64,000 bases of DNA from Agrobacterium vitis (GCF_037039395.1 NZ_CP146242.1:558001-622000), one strand, 5' to 3'. Counted from the first letter of the stretch, positions 28,260-37,526 are shown. The notes: generated by a model not told the origin, from the letters alone. Numbers and translations are program-made.

Positions 28260-28736
28260 TTAGTTTGCAGCGTCAACGATGTGGAATTTCTCCCAGGGGC
28301 CGATGCCGATCTGAGCATTAACTTTGCCCGAACCTGCATCTTCGAATTTGGTGACATGCGAGCCGTCAAGGCGCAGGTAGATGCCCGGAAACGCCTTGGA
28401 CTGGATCGCAACAGTTCCATCAGCCTGCGGAACCAGAACGAAATGTTCATACGGGCCAGGAGCGTTTGTCTGTCCATTGACAAGACCACCGCCGCCATCG
28501 AGGCCGTAGCTGACATTACGGCCATCCATCCGAAGGTAAATCTCGGGAAACTGATTGGAACGGATAGTCACGCTGCCATCGGCGACAATATCGATATGAA
28601 AAGCTTCCCAGGGACCGGCATCGAATTGGCAATTCGCCGTACCCAAGCCTTGTCCATCTGGCAGAACATGACCTTGCCCATCATAGCGTAGAAAAATCTG
28701 AGGAAATGCAGCCGAACGAATATTTTTAAGAGTCAC
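28260..28736 (-). CDS. Fascin-like beta-trefoil protein
   Basis: 158 aa from a GTG at 28736, chosen because GGAGG lies 5 nt before it. Three internal repeats of about 50 residues: FPQIFLRYDGQGHV / WEAFHI, FPEIYLRMDGRNVSYGLDGGGG / YEHFVL, FPGIYLRLDGSHV / WEKFHI, each preceded by a SVTIRSNQ or TVAIQSKA strand. This is the actin-cross-linking/fascin beta-trefoil pattern, which in bacteria usually marks carbohydrate-binding or lectin-like proteins. No signal peptide is visible. AT-rich flanks on both sides. Function unknown. Confidence 0.8.
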   Translation of the reverse strand: MTLKNIRSAAFPQIFLRYDGQGHVLPDGQGLGTANCQFDAGPWEAFHIDIVADGSVTIRSNQFPEIYLRMDGRNVSYGLDGGGGLVNGQTNAPGPYEHFVLVPQADGTVAIQSKAFPGIYLRLDGSHVTKFEDAGSGKVNAQIGIGPWEKFHIVDAAN

Positions 28737-29079
28737 TTGAACCTCCACAATCAAAAATTGCGCCTTAAAGCTTGGCGCGATGTTTCAATAGCAGAGCAAC
28801 CTACGGACTTCTACTTTAAATAGCGCAATTAATACTATGCAACCAAATTTGGCCGATCATCATTCGGTACTTTTTTGCATCCATGTCGTAGTGACTTCGA
28901 TACCGCCGCCACCATCAATTCCCTGAGCTCAAAATAGCAATCCGGCTGATGACGACCTGATGGGAAACGAAAGGTCAGCTTTACGGCGCGCGCGCCCTAC
29001 TGAAATGGACCATTTCCGCCATCCCGGATGGACGGCGGAAACAGTTTGTCGGATCAATTCCGGTTACCAGAGCAAAGGT
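28737..29079. other. Intergenic region with hairpin after multicopper oxidase
   Basis: About 340 nt. Contains the inverted repeat at 29013-29041 (TTTCCGCC...GGCGGAAA, with inner CATCC/GGATG pairing) just past the end of the leftward multicopper oxidase gene, a probable transcript end without a U-run. The rest is AT-rich with no gene. Confidence 0.5.
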
Positions 29080-31287
29080 CTACTTGGTCTCGGGTGAACC
29101 ACCATGATGATGGGCGTTTGCCAATCCTCCCGCACCATCCGGCAGGCCGATGGAGACATTTTGCATCATGCCCTGGTCCTCATGGTCGAGGATGTGGCAA
29201 TGGAGGACGAATTCACCGATATAGCGTTCATAGCGGGTGCGGATAAAGATGCGGTAGACGCCTTGCGGCTTGGCGGCCTCGGGGGTATCGGGGGCATCGG
29301 GAATCGACTTGCGGCTGAGATCGCCGTTCAGCCAGGCGGCATCGACTGCTGTCAGCGGATTGTTGACATTGCTTTTGATCCAGAGCGTATCCTTCCACAC
29401 ACCTTTCAGGCCGGCATATTGGGAATCCGATTTGTCCTTTTCCTTGGCGCCGGCCAAGCTGACATCATTGCCGTCAGGGTCGAGAATGCGGACGATCTGG
29501 AAGGGATTGACGTGGATATGGAAGGGATGGCTGACGAAATAGGAGCGTAACTCCCATTCCTGCGCCGTCCCCAACACCAGTTTGCGATCAACCACATCAG
29601 GATCGTAAGGCTTGGCGCCAGCTGGCACATAGACACCGACATCGTTTTGCACGACATTGAAATTATTACCGACCTGGAAGCCATTTGGCCCATTACCACC
29701 CGGACCGAGATTGATGAAGAACACCAGATCCTGCTTTGGCTGGCCGGCCACTTCTTCGTCGGTGACTGTCGGATGGGGAATGAATTTCGTCAGTTTCAGC
29801 CCCTCTTGCAGATCAGTGACCACCGTATTGGCGACCTCTGGCGTGTAGAAGGCCTTGGCATTGGCAATCAGCTGGTTTTTAATGTCAGCAATTGGATCAC
29901 CCGCTGCTGGCGCGCCCTTGCCCCCTTTGACCCGGACGAAGCCGAGAACTGAGCGGGCCTGCTGCGTGCGCGTGACGGAATTGGCACCGTCAATTGGCGG
30001 GTTGACGATGCAGTAGATGCCGTCTTCCGGGAAATTCACCAGCAGGTCGTTGCGATAGCCGGGTTGCAGGGTAATAGCCTTGCGCACCTGGCCTTGCTCC
30101 ATGGTCAACCCGTCGGAAGCCGCCACGACGTAAGGCACCTGCTGGCCGGTACACAGGTCGTTGGCGAACCGGTCTTCTCCAGCCGCATCGGTGCTGCGCT
30201 CCCGCTTGAAGAAATCCGTGGTGTTCATTTTGCGGAACTCGACCTGGATTGTGTCGCGCACGCCTGCATGCACCAGACGCCAGCGCTCGGTCTTACCAGT
30301 TTCAGCATTGGCAAACACCGGTCGCACCCGGCCATTGACCGTCGTGAAGCGGCCGGAATCATCCCAGCTTGAGGGCGTGAACTGGTCGTAGGAAATCACC
30401 TCGCCCACTTCACCCTTCTCGCAGGTCCAGTCGATGACATATTTTCCCTTTTTCGGGTCGTTGGAATCGGGGACAAATTTCTGCTTCAGCTTGCCATCCT
30501 GCAGGCAGGCATAGGGGATCTGTTCGAACACCAGCAGCCGTTCCGGAAATGGTTTGACCAAGGTGTCGAGGTCGCCATTGGTCTTGCCTGTCGGCGGACG
30601 GTCGCCGCGAATGATCAGCGCGCCCGCCATGCCGCTGCCGACCTGCAAGGCGGTGGAGCCATGGCGATGCGGGTGATACCAGAACGTGCCCGCCGGATGA
30701 TCGACCGGGATATTATATTCATATTCGAACTTCATGCCCGGATTGATCGACAGCAGCACATTGTCGCTATTGCCGGTCGGGCTGACCCACAGGCCGTGGC
30801 TGTGAAGATTGGTGCCATTGAAGCAATGGGGCGTATCCACCGATGTATTGGCGTCCGTGCAGGACGGATCGGACGGCAGCTGATTGTCCAGCCTTACCCG
30901 AACGGTATCGCCCGGCATGGCCTCGATGGTTGGCGCGACGAAGGGGTGGTCTGGATCGACATTGGTGCCTTGGTAGCTGCGCAAGCGCACGCGATCGAAA
31001 GGATTATCCGGCGACCCACCCGGTTTGCGGATCCTGCCTTCCGTATAGACGACCTTGAGGTCAAGCACCTGTTCGCGCCCGGCATGGGGCTGCGGCGTGG
31101 CGGATGGCAGCGCCCGGTAAAGCGTGCCCTTGGGTGCAACAGCCGATTGCCCCAGCACCGGCGGATTGCCAAATGCTTCTTCTGCGGCAGCGGGGTTTGC
31201 AACCTGAGCGGCATCCTGCGCCAAGGCTGGGCATATCGGGCCAAGGAAAGCGGCGGCGACAAGGCAACGCCATCGAGCACTTTGCAT
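29080..31287 (-). CDS. Exported multicopper oxidase
   Basis: 735 aa, longer than CueO/CotA-type laccases (about 500). Signal peptide ends at CPALA. All four copper motifs are present: NLHSHGLW (about 160), WYHPHRHGS (about 206), HPFHIHVNPFQ (about 584) and HCHILDHEDQGMM (about 696-708), the last with a methionine as possible type-1 axial ligand. Oxidises phenols, Mn(II), Cu(I) or Fe(II) with reduction of O2 to water. It lacks the Met-rich insert of CueO, so copper efflux is not its evident job. AAGGAGATTTC precedes the ATG. Stands alone. Confidence 0.93.
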   Translation of the reverse strand: MQSARWRCLVAAAFLGPICPALAQDAAQVANPAAAEEAFGNPPVLGQSAVAPKGTLYRALPSATPQPHAGREQVLDLKVVYTEGRIRKPGGSPDNPFDRVRLRSYQGTNVDPDHPFVAPTIEAMPGDTVRVRLDNQLPSDPSCTDANTSVDTPHCFNGTNLHSHGLWVSPTGNSDNVLLSINPGMKFEYEYNIPVDHPAGTFWYHPHRHGSTALQVGSGMAGALIIRGDRPPTGKTNGDLDTLVKPFPERLLVFEQIPYACLQDGKLKQKFVPDSNDPKKGKYVIDWTCEKGEVGEVISYDQFTPSSWDDSGRFTTVNGRVRPVFANAETGKTERWRLVHAGVRDTIQVEFRKMNTTDFFKRERSTDAAGEDRFANDLCTGQQVPYVVAASDGLTMEQGQVRKAITLQPGYRNDLLVNFPEDGIYCIVNPPIDGANSVTRTQQARSVLGFVRVKGGKGAPAAGDPIADIKNQLIANAKAFYTPEVANTVVTDLQEGLKLTKFIPHPTVTDEEVAGQPKQDLVFFINLGPGGNGPNGFQVGNNFNVVQNDVGVYVPAGAKPYDPDVVDRKLVLGTAQEWELRSYFVSHPFHIHVNPFQIVRILDPDGNDVSLAGAKEKDKSDSQYAGLKGVWKDTLWIKSNVNNPLTAVDAAWLNGDLSRKSIPDAPDTPEAAKPQGVYRIFIRTRYERYIGEFVLHCHILDHEDQGMMQNVSIGLPDGAGGLANAHHHGGSPETK

Positions 31288-31583
31288 GAAATCTCCTTAA
31301 GAAAAGCAAGGGAATCGCGAAAAGGCTACACTTTCCTTAGGTAGTAAAAAAAGCAACCACAACTTTGATGGCAAAACACCGAAGCCATCGGTGAAACCCG
31401 CCATTGCTGATCGTCATCCCACTGTATTCATGGAGACATTTCGAAAGACGGGCCGTCTGTGCGGGTCCAGGGCGGCCGACCGGCCATTTTTGGGGGCAAG
31501 TGCTGCCAGCGCTTTGCATTTTCTCCTTGACGTTGCGGGAGCGAGCTTGTCTTTTGCCGCCAAATACGATCCGGAGACTGAGA

Positions 31584-32465
31584 ATGACCGTCGACACCAC
31601 CCCGCGCACCCCCACCTGGACCTATGTCGATGGCGAATGGCTGTCGGGTAATCCGCCGCTGATCGGGCCGACCTCGCATGCCATGTGGCTCGGCTCGACA
31701 GTGTTTGACGGCTCCCGCTGGTTCGACGGGATCGCGCCCGACCTCGACCTGCATTGCCAGCGGATCAACCGGTCTGCCTTGGCCATGCATATGCAACCAA
31801 CCATGAGCGCCGAGGAAATCGAGCGGCTGGCCCGCGAAGGGGTTGCCAAGTTCGATGGCAAGACCGCGATCTATATCAAGCCGATGTATTGGGCTGAACA
31901 TGGCGCGCCGGGATCGGTCGTGGCGCCCGATGCCGCTTCCACCCGCTTTGCGCTTTGCCTGTTCGAGGCGCCGATGCACACAGCCACGCCGCACACGCTG
32001 ACCGTCTCCCCCTTCCGCCGCCCCTCGCCGGAATGCGCGATGACCGACGCCAAGGCCGGCAGCCTCTATCCCAATTCCGGCCGGATGATTCTGGAGGCCC
32101 GCGCCCGTGGCTTCGACAATGCTTTGGCGCTGGACATGAATGGCAATGTGGCGGAAACCGCCTCCTCCAACATCTTCATGGTCAAGGACGGCGTGGTCTT
32201 CACCCCGATCCCCAACCGCACCTTCCTGGCCGGTATCACCCGTTCGCGCGTCATCACCCTGCTGCGCCAGGCGGGTTTCGACGTGCAGGAAGTCACACTC
32301 AGCGTCGCCGATTTCCTCGGTGCCGACGAAGTGTTCACCAGCGGCAATTATTCAAAGATCGCCCCCGTTTCCAGGCTTGACGGCCGCGATTATCAGGAAG
32401 GCCCCGTGACCCGCAAGGCCCTGGATCTCTACATGGACTGGGCACGGTCCGGCAGCGACATGTGA
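31584..32465 (+). CDS. Class-IV PLP aminotransferase (branched-chain type)
   Basis: 293 aa from the ATG at 31584, preceded by GGAGA. Fold-type IV features: SHAMWLGSTVFDGSRWFDG near residue 30, the PLP-lysine region AMTDAKAGSLYPNSGRMILEA, then NVAETASSNIFMVKDGVVFTP and the C-terminal GADEVFTSGNYSKIAPVSRLDGR in two blocks. Resembles IlvE-like branched-chain aminotransferases, but D-amino-acid or other amine specificity cannot be excluded. Confidence 0.9.
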   Translation: MTVDTTPRTPTWTYVDGEWLSGNPPLIGPTSHAMWLGSTVFDGSRWFDGIAPDLDLHCQRINRSALAMHMQPTMSAEEIERLAREGVAKFDGKTAIYIKPMYWAEHGAPGSVVAPDAASTRFALCLFEAPMHTATPHTLTVSPFRRPSPECAMTDAKAGSLYPNSGRMILEARARGFDNALALDMNGNVAETASSNIFMVKDGVVFTPIPNRTFLAGITRSRVITLLRQAGFDVQEVTLSVADFLGADEVFTSGNYSKIAPVSRLDGRDYQEGPVTRKALDLYMDWARSGSDM

Positions 32466-32496
32466 GGGTCGGCGAAGGCTTAGCCCGTCTTTTCTA

Positions 32497-33219
32497 TCAG
32501 GCCGGTTCGGCAAGGATGCCGGACAGATCGATCAAATGGCGTTTCGGCTTGGCCGGATCGACCAGCACCCGCAGCTTGCGGCCCTTCAACTGCTCCGTCG
32601 GATCGACCCAGATAGGACCGCTTCGGTAGCGCCGCAACTGCCCGGTTTTCGGGTCGGGTCCTTGGGCCACGACCCGAAACGGAAACACGCCGTTAACGTT
32701 CAGCTTCTGATCCTGAATTACCTGCAGGAATTCGGCTTCGATCGGCTTGCCAAAGCGCCTCAACCAGGCATTTTTCCGGCTCTTGGCAATCAAAACGATC
32801 AGGAAGACTCCACCAAGCACGGCACAGAGCAATCCGAGGCCCGAAAACATAGCGGGAATGAAATATCGGCCCCAGGCGTCATTGATGATCGCATGTCTTG
32901 GCGATTGCGGATCATAGAGTACATCCACCTGATCGCCTTTGCCAAAACGTGGCGGATTAGACCACACCCGGTCGGCCATTTCCTGCTGCTCGCCATTTGC
33001 ATCGGTAAAGCGAACGATGGCGGTATAGGAGTTGTGTTTATTATCAAGGTTTCGGTTACGGATAAGATCAGTAACCACACCTTCGGCATGCAGCGCCCGC
33101 GCTTCGAATTGGCGGTCATAGTAATAAATACCACCGCCAACCGCGACAAATGTCAGACCGTTCATCAAAAAGAAGACGCCACCCCACTTTATAACCTTTT
33201 CCATGCTGAAATCCCCCAA
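32497..33219 (-). CDS. DUF3592 membrane protein
   Basis: 240 aa with membrane segments near residues 10-28 (GGVFFLMNGLTFVAVGGGIYYY) and 120-145 (IPAMFSGLGLLCAVLGGVFLIVLIA). Between them is an extracytoplasmic DUF3592 domain: HAEGVVTDLIRNR, YTAIVRFTDANGEQ, VLYDPQSPRHAIIND. A second soluble domain follows. Function unknown; similar proteins are widespread. Convergent with the aminotransferase gene. Confidence 0.85.
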   Translation of the reverse strand: MGDFSMEKVIKWGGVFFLMNGLTFVAVGGGIYYYDRQFEARALHAEGVVTDLIRNRNLDNKHNSYTAIVRFTDANGEQQEMADRVWSNPPRFGKGDQVDVLYDPQSPRHAIINDAWGRYFIPAMFSGLGLLCAVLGGVFLIVLIAKSRKNAWLRRFGKPIEAEFLQVIQDQKLNVNGVFPFRVVAQGPDPKTGQLRRYRSGPIWVDPTEQLKGRKLRVLVDPAKPKRHLIDLSGILAEPA

Positions 33220-33311
33220 GACCCAATCTGAGAGGAGATAGGAGGAGACGCCATTTCGGCAAGCCCCGGTTGCGGGCCGGGATAAAAGTTTAATGCTTGC
33301 GGTAGCTCGGA

Positions 33312-34235
33312 TCAGTTAGCCTCAGTCTTACTGTAACAGCACAGACGGCCACGGCCAGCGCTCTTGGCGCGGTAAAGGGCAATATCGGCGGCGCGTGTCA
33401 ATTGCGCCGTCTGCTTTCCATGGTCTGGAAACAGGCTATAACCAAGGCTGATGCCGACGAGCAAGGACTTGCCCTCGAACAATACCGGCTGGTCGGCGCA
33501 GGCGATCAGCTGCTGCGCAAGCCTTTCGGCATTGGCATCCGGCGCATCGTCATCGTTGCAAAGAAACAGAAACTCGTCGCCACCGAGCCGGGCGGCGAAA
33601 TCGTTGCGGCCGAGCGCGGCGCGGAAGCGGCAGGCCATTTCCTGCAACACGGCATCGCCAGCCGCGTGGCCATAGGTATCGTTAATGACCTTGAACAGAT
33701 CGAGATCGCCAATCAGCACCGCAAACCGGCCCCTGCCCTCGCTTTTGATGGCCGTCAGCCGGTCGAGCTGAGCCTCGACGCTGGCGCGGTTGGCAAGGCC
33801 AGTGAGAATGTCGTGGCTGGCAAGATAGGCCAGCCGACGCGCCGCGACGATCTGCTCGGTAATATCCTGCTGCACCGAAAGGATCATCCGGTCTTCGATC
33901 AGCCGGTCTTCCACCGCAATGATCCGATCGCCGATTTCAAGCTGCTCCCGGCACAGACCGCCATTATCGACAAGACGCTCAACCAGCGTCTGAAAATACT
34001 GGACCGGATCGGTATTCCAATGGGCGAGCGCCCCGGATTGGACAAGATCGCGGAAGCCACCCGCCGGGGTCAGATGCTCAGCATAATCGTGCAATGTCCG
34101 AAACGGCGTGTTGGCAAACAACAGGCTCCCGTCCAAACGCATCAGGGCGACGGCGACGCCCATATTCTCCATCGCAAGCGCCATCGCCTCATAGTGATCA
34201 ATGTCGGTCCGCGGCGCGGCGGCGTTCTCTTCCAT
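33312..34235 (-). CDS. PAS-like / GGDEF diguanylate cyclase
   Basis: 307 aa. Residues 15-130 look like a PAS sensor (MGVAVALMRLDGSLLFANTP, then MILSVQQDITEQIVAARR). Residues 140-300 are a GGDEF domain with intact RLGGDEF (218-222), metal-site IGDLDLFKVINDTYGH (Asp177) and the C-terminal ADIALYRAKSAGRGR. The inhibitory I-site RxxD five residues before GGDEF reads GRND, so the usual product feedback may be missing. Makes cyclic-di-GMP; cytoplasmic. Confidence 0.93.
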   Translation of the reverse strand: MEENAAAPRTDIDHYEAMALAMENMGVAVALMRLDGSLLFANTPFRTLHDYAEHLTPAGGFRDLVQSGALAHWNTDPVQYFQTLVERLVDNGGLCREQLEIGDRIIAVEDRLIEDRMILSVQQDITEQIVAARRLAYLASHDILTGLANRASVEAQLDRLTAIKSEGRGRFAVLIGDLDLFKVINDTYGHAAGDAVLQEMACRFRAALGRNDFAARLGGDEFLFLCNDDDAPDANAERLAQQLIACADQPVLFEGKSLLVGISLGYSLFPDHGKQTAQLTRAADIALYRAKSAGRGRLCCYSKTEAN

Positions 34236-34492
34236 TCACGACCCTTAAGAGCATTTCAATGTCCAACAGCAACACCGAGATACTCTATCTCCTTGTTTTT
34301 GCGCATTTCCAGAGACCACAGCGCAGCTGGACATGCTTCAGAGCAAGCACGCACATTAACCGCCAATTCCTAACCTTTGGTTGTTTTAGCGTGCATTAAT
34401 TTTGGCATAGTCCTGGTAAAACTTCCATCTGCTTTTTATCCGCGCACAAGTCCGCTTCAGAAAAAATCATCGATTCCGATTGAAGAAATTAC

Positions 34493-34538
34493 GCGTTACA
34501 GCGCCGGGTGTTTTATAAAACGCACGGTGCTGTAACGC
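34493..34538. repeat. Imperfect palindromic intergenic repeat
   Basis: GCGTTACAGC at the left pairs with GCTGTAACGC at the right. The inner part is imperfect (GCCGGGTG / CGCACGGT) with a TTTTATAAAA centre. Such GCGTTACAGC palindromes are familiar dispersed elements in Rhizobium/Agrobacterium genomes. Confidence 0.75.
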
Positions 34539-34548
34539 TTTAGATCTG

Positions 34549-34592
34549 CTGCATAATTCCTTAAATCGATTCCGATTTAAGGAATTATGCAG
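34549..34592. repeat. 44-bp near-perfect palindrome
   Basis: CTGCATAATTCCTTAAATCG, then ATTC, then the exact reverse complement of the first 20 nt. It begins 11 nt after the previous palindrome and ends 12 nt before the next gene. A truncated relative (ATCGATTCCGAT) lies at about 34469. Probably a dispersed rhizobial palindromic element; it could also act as a hairpin in the leader of the next gene. Confidence 0.85.
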
Positions 34593-34603
34593 TAAGACAA
34601 ACC

Positions 34604-34957
34604 ATGCTTGAAACCTCACCGCCCGAAATTTTCGATTGTCAGACCTGCGGCGCCTGTTGCGCCTATCAGGCGGATTGGCCACGCTTTTCGCTGGAAAGCG
34701 ATGAGCAACTGGCGAAAATCCCTGAGAAATTCGTGGCGGCGGATCTGAGCGGCATGAAATTCGAGGTCGATGCGGCTGGCAAAGGCCGCTGCGCGGCGCT
34801 GACTGGCGACCTTGGCAAGCATGTCGGCTGCGGGGTTTACGACGTCCGCCCGCAGGTCTGTCGTGACTGCATGCCCGGCGATCCCGAATGCAAGATTGCC
34901 CGCAAAGCGCTAGGCTTTCCCGTCGACGACCTGCCGGAACCGGATATTTATGACTGA
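34604..34957 (+). CDS. YkgJ-family cysteine-cluster protein
   Basis: 117 aa. The cysteine pattern CQTCGACCAY near residue 12, then GRCAALTGDLGKHVGCGVYDVRPQVCRDCMPGDPEC (given as key residues C, C, C, C, C), matches YkgJ proteins, which probably bind zinc or an iron-sulfur cluster. Function unknown. The ATG follows the palindrome directly and has no clear ribosome site (TAAGACAAACC). Confidence 0.88.
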   Translation: MLETSPPEIFDCQTCGACCAYQADWPRFSLESDEQLAKIPEKFVAADLSGMKFEVDAAGKGRCAALTGDLGKHVGCGVYDVRPQVCRDCMPGDPECKIARKALGFPVDDLPEPDIYD

Positions 34958-35111
34958 TGCCACAGGCTTCGCCTGTTTGCTTTATTGTACAGAGACCGAT
35001 TTGAAACTGTCATCATTGCGCGGGTAAAGTGGGTCGATGGAGCAGTGATCAAGGCTCTCGCGCCATGCGCCCAGCAGGACTGGAACATTATACCATCCAA
35101 GGGATTAACCG

Positions 35112-35127
35112 GGGAAGGAAACTTCCC
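35112..35127 (+). promoter_or_regulatory. GAAA-tetraloop hairpin in the sod leader
   Basis: GGGAAG-GAAA-CTTCCC: 6-bp stem with a GNRA-type loop, about 105 nt before the sod ATG. Whether it lies in the transcript is not known. Confidence 0.3.
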
Positions 35128-35232
35128 TAGAGGGAGCGAATTTACCATTTGGCAGGTTGCCTCTTGTGCCCTGCAATCCTATGGTCCGCTCGCTCACGAT
35201 TTCCATACTCGATGCCAAGAGGAGATTTTATC

Positions 35233-35835
35233 ATGGCTTTCGAACTTCCCGCACTTCCCTACGCTTACGATGCACTCGGCCCGTTCATGTCGGCCGAAAC
35301 GCTGGAATTCCACCACGACAAGCATCATCAGGCCTATGTCACCAACGGCAATAATCTGCTGAAGGATTCGGGCCTTGAAGGGCTTTCGCTGGAGGAAGTC
35401 GTCAAGCAGTCCTATGGCAAGAATGCCGGCCTGTTCAACAATGCCGGTCAGCATTACAACCACGTCCATTTCTGGAACTGGTTGAAGAAAGACGGCGGCG
35501 GCACCAAGCTGCCCGGCAAGCTGGAAGCAGCGATTGCCTCCGATCTCGGCGGCTACGACAAGTTCAAGGCCGACTTCATCGCCGCTGGCACCACCCAGTT
35601 CGGCTCCGGCTGGGCCTGGCTCTCCGTCAAGGACGGCAAGCTGGAAATTTCCAAGACCCCGAACGGCGAAAACCCGCTGATCCATGGCGCATCGCCCATC
35701 CTCGGCGTCGATGTCTGGGAACATTCCTACTATATCGACTACCGCAACGCCCGCCCGAAATACCTGGAAGCCTTCGTTGATAGCCTGATCAACTGGGATT
35801 ACGTGGCCGAGCTTTACGAAGCCGCCACCAAGTAA
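35233..35835 (+). CDS. sodB: Superoxide dismutase, Fe/Mn type
   Basis: 200 aa from the ATG at 35233 (AGAGGAGATT before it). Converts superoxide to H2O2 and O2. Metal ligands are in ETLEFHHDKHHQAY (His about 27), QHYNHVHFWNW (His about 75), and LGVDVWEHSYYIDYRN (Asp and His near 160). AGTTQFGSGWAWL is the Fe-SOD-like segment; a cambialistic enzyme is possible. No signal peptide, so cytosolic. A strong rho-independent terminator follows. Confidence 0.96.
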   Translation: MAFELPALPYAYDALGPFMSAETLEFHHDKHHQAYVTNGNNLLKDSGLEGLSLEEVVKQSYGKNAGLFNNAGQHYNHVHFWNWLKKDGGGTKLPGKLEAAIASDLGGYDKFKADFIAAGTTQFGSGWAWLSVKDGKLEISKTPNGENPLIHGASPILGVDVWEHSYYIDYRNARPKYLEAFVDSLINWDYVAELYEAATK

Positions 35836-35864
35836 TCGGCGATACCATATTACCGACGATAATA

Positions 35865-35896
35865 GGCCCGGCCGCTTGATGCGCCGGGCCTTTTTT
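35865..35896 (+). terminator. Rho-independent terminator after sodB
   Basis: GGCCCGGC, loop CGCTTGATGC, GCCGGGCC, followed at once by six T. Lies 30 nt after the stop. Confidence 0.93.
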
Positions 35897-35928
35897 ATGG
35901 AGCGAAACATCAAGTCGTGCAGGAGAAA

Positions 35929-36399
35929 ATGATTAAATTCACAGGGATGTCCGACGAGGACTACAGTCACTACCTCACCTATTTCATTGCGGATTACGCT
36001 GCCGAAATCGCCCTCAATTATAATGTCGCCGAGGGCGAGGCGTTAAAACGGGCAGAACACGAGATCGCTCAAAGCCTGCCGCACGGCCCGAAAACTCCGG
36101 GTCATGCGTTGCTTAACATTGTTGACAAGCAGCACCAGACGATCGGCTATCTCTGGTATCGCTTCGACGAAACGGCGAAATCCGTGTTCATCCTCGATTT
36201 CTATGTCTTTCAGGCCCATCGCGGCAAAAGCCAAGGCAAACAAGCCCTTGCCGCCCTGGAAACCCTGTTGGCGGAGGAAGGATACCGCGAAATCAAGCTG
36301 CGGGTCGCTGCCGACAACGACCGCGCCCGGCATATCTATGAATATGGTGGCTTTCGTGTCACCGGCGTCAACATGGCAAAGCAGATCAGGGCTTCCTGA
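35929..36399 (+). CDS. GNAT acetyltransferase
   Basis: 156 aa from the ATG at 35929, with CAGGAG just ahead. C-terminal acetyl-CoA core: SVFILDFYVFQAHRGKSQGKQALAALETLL in two blocks (R-G-K-x-x-G-K variant of Q/RxxGxG/A), then DNDRARHIYEYGGFRVTGVNM. The N-terminal half is helical (YAAEIALNYNVAEGEALKRA). Substrate unknown. Its end overlaps the convergent HxlR gene by 14 nt. Confidence 0.85.
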   Translation: MIKFTGMSDEDYSHYLTYFIADYAAEIALNYNVAEGEALKRAEHEIAQSLPHGPKTPGHALLNIVDKQHQTIGYLWYRFDETAKSVFILDFYVFQAHRGKSQGKQALAALETLLAEEGYREIKLRVAADNDRARHIYEYGGFRVTGVNMAKQIRAS

Positions 36400-36769
36400 C
36401 GCCTTGCTTCTTTGCCGCCTTGTCGAAATTGTCGCGGGCCTTGGCAATACACGCGTAATTATCAAACGCCCAGTGGCCAAGCGCCTCGATCGGCTGGCGC
36501 AGCGACTGGCCGAGATCGGTCAGTTCGTAATCCACCCGGGGCGGAATGGTGGGAAACACGGTGCGCTTCACCAGCCCATCGCGCTCCAGCCCACGCAGGG
36601 TCAAGGTCAGCATGCGCTGCGAAATGCTGCCGATCCGCCGCTTCAACTCGTTGAAGCGCTGCGGGCCATGGGCCAGCATCATGACGATCAGCACGCTCCA
36701 TTTATCGCCGATGCGGGTCAGCACGCTGTTGACCGCCTCGCAGCTGCTGCGCTGGTTGACGGCCGCCAT
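36386..36769 (-). CDS. HxlR-family transcription regulator
   Basis: 127 aa from the ATG at 36769, which has GGAGG 5 nt upstream; a longer frame to 36913 is not needed. MarR-like winged helix with [40 protein letters not shown] and [21 protein letters not shown]. One cysteine (about residue 10) lies where redox-sensing family members have theirs. Divergent from the azoreductase gene, the usual arrangement for a repressor and its target. Confidence 0.93.
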   Translation of the reverse strand: MAAVNQRSSCEAVNSVLTRIGDKWSVLIVMMLAHGPQRFNELKRRIGSISQRMLTLTLRGLERDGLVKRTVFPTIPPRVDYELTDLGQSLRQPIEALGHWAFDNYACIAKARDNFDKAAKKQGVRKP

Positions 36770-36874
36770 GGAAACCTCCGGCGCGGCTGTCGGTTCGGAT
36801 GTGGTTACATTGATGTGCCCGAGTTCCAAGTCTGTGCCTCCTTGCGCCCGATTGGCAGTTACCATAAGTGTGTC

Positions 36875-36891
36875 GGTATTGATTTTATACC
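36875..36891. promoter_or_regulatory. Possible HxlR operator before azoR
   Basis: GGTAT-N7-ATACC inverted repeat within the divergent HxlR/azoR promoter region, 14 nt before the azoR ATG. Arms are only 5 bp, so this is tentative. Confidence 0.3.
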
Positions 36892-36905
36892 ACAAGGAAA
36901 GGTCG

Positions 36906-37526
36906 ATGACCATGAAACTTCTGCATCTCGATTCCAGCGTGCTTGGCCCCTATTCCGTCAGCCGCGACCTGTCGGCGTCGATTGTGAAGACCCTCAGCGA
37001 AAAGACCCCTGGCCTGGACGTGACCTACCGCGATCTGGCCGCCAATCCGCTTCCGCATCTCTCCGGCCTGACTCTGGCCGCTGCCATGGGCAATTACGAT
37101 GCCAGCAATGACGAAGCCACCAAGGCCGATCTGGCGCTGGGCGGCGAAGTACTGGAACAGTTCCTCACCTCCGACGTGGTGGTCATCGGCGTCGGCTTCT
37201 ACAATTTCGGCATTCCGAGCCAGCTGAAGGCCTGGATCGACCGTATCAGCGTTGCCGGCAAGACCTTCAAATACGGCGCTGCCGGTCCAGAAGGCCTGTG
37301 CGGCGGCAAGCGCGTGGTCGTTGCCATCTCGCGCGGCGGCATCTACAGCCAGGGTCCTGCTGCTCCGCTTGAACATGCCGAAACCTATCTGAAGGGCGTC
37401 TTCAGCTTCCTCGGCATCACCGATCTGGAATTCGTTGTCGCCGAAGGCGTCAACATGGGCGAAGAAGCCAAGGCCGCCGCCGTCAAGGGCGCCAAGGATG
37501 CGATCGCGACCCTGAAGGCCGCCTGA
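36906..37526 (+). CDS. azoR: FMN-dependent NADH:quinone/azo reductase
   Basis: 206 aa, flavodoxin-like AzoR. Start [20 protein letters not shown] holds the FMN-phosphate loop. [18 protein letters not shown] and the [11 protein letters not shown] loop are family marks. Reduces quinones and azo dyes with two electrons; in bacteria mainly thiol/quinone stress. Under likely control of the divergent HxlR gene. Confidence 0.95.
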   Translation: MTMKLLHLDSSVLGPYSVSRDLSASIVKTLSEKTPGLDVTYRDLAANPLPHLSGLTLAAAMGNYDASNDEATKADLALGGEVLEQFLTSDVVVIGVGFYNFGIPSQLKAWIDRISVAGKTFKYGAAGPEGLCGGKRVVVAISRGGIYSQGPAAPLEHAETYLKGVFSFLGITDLEFVVAEGVNMGEEAKAAAVKGAKDAIATLKAA

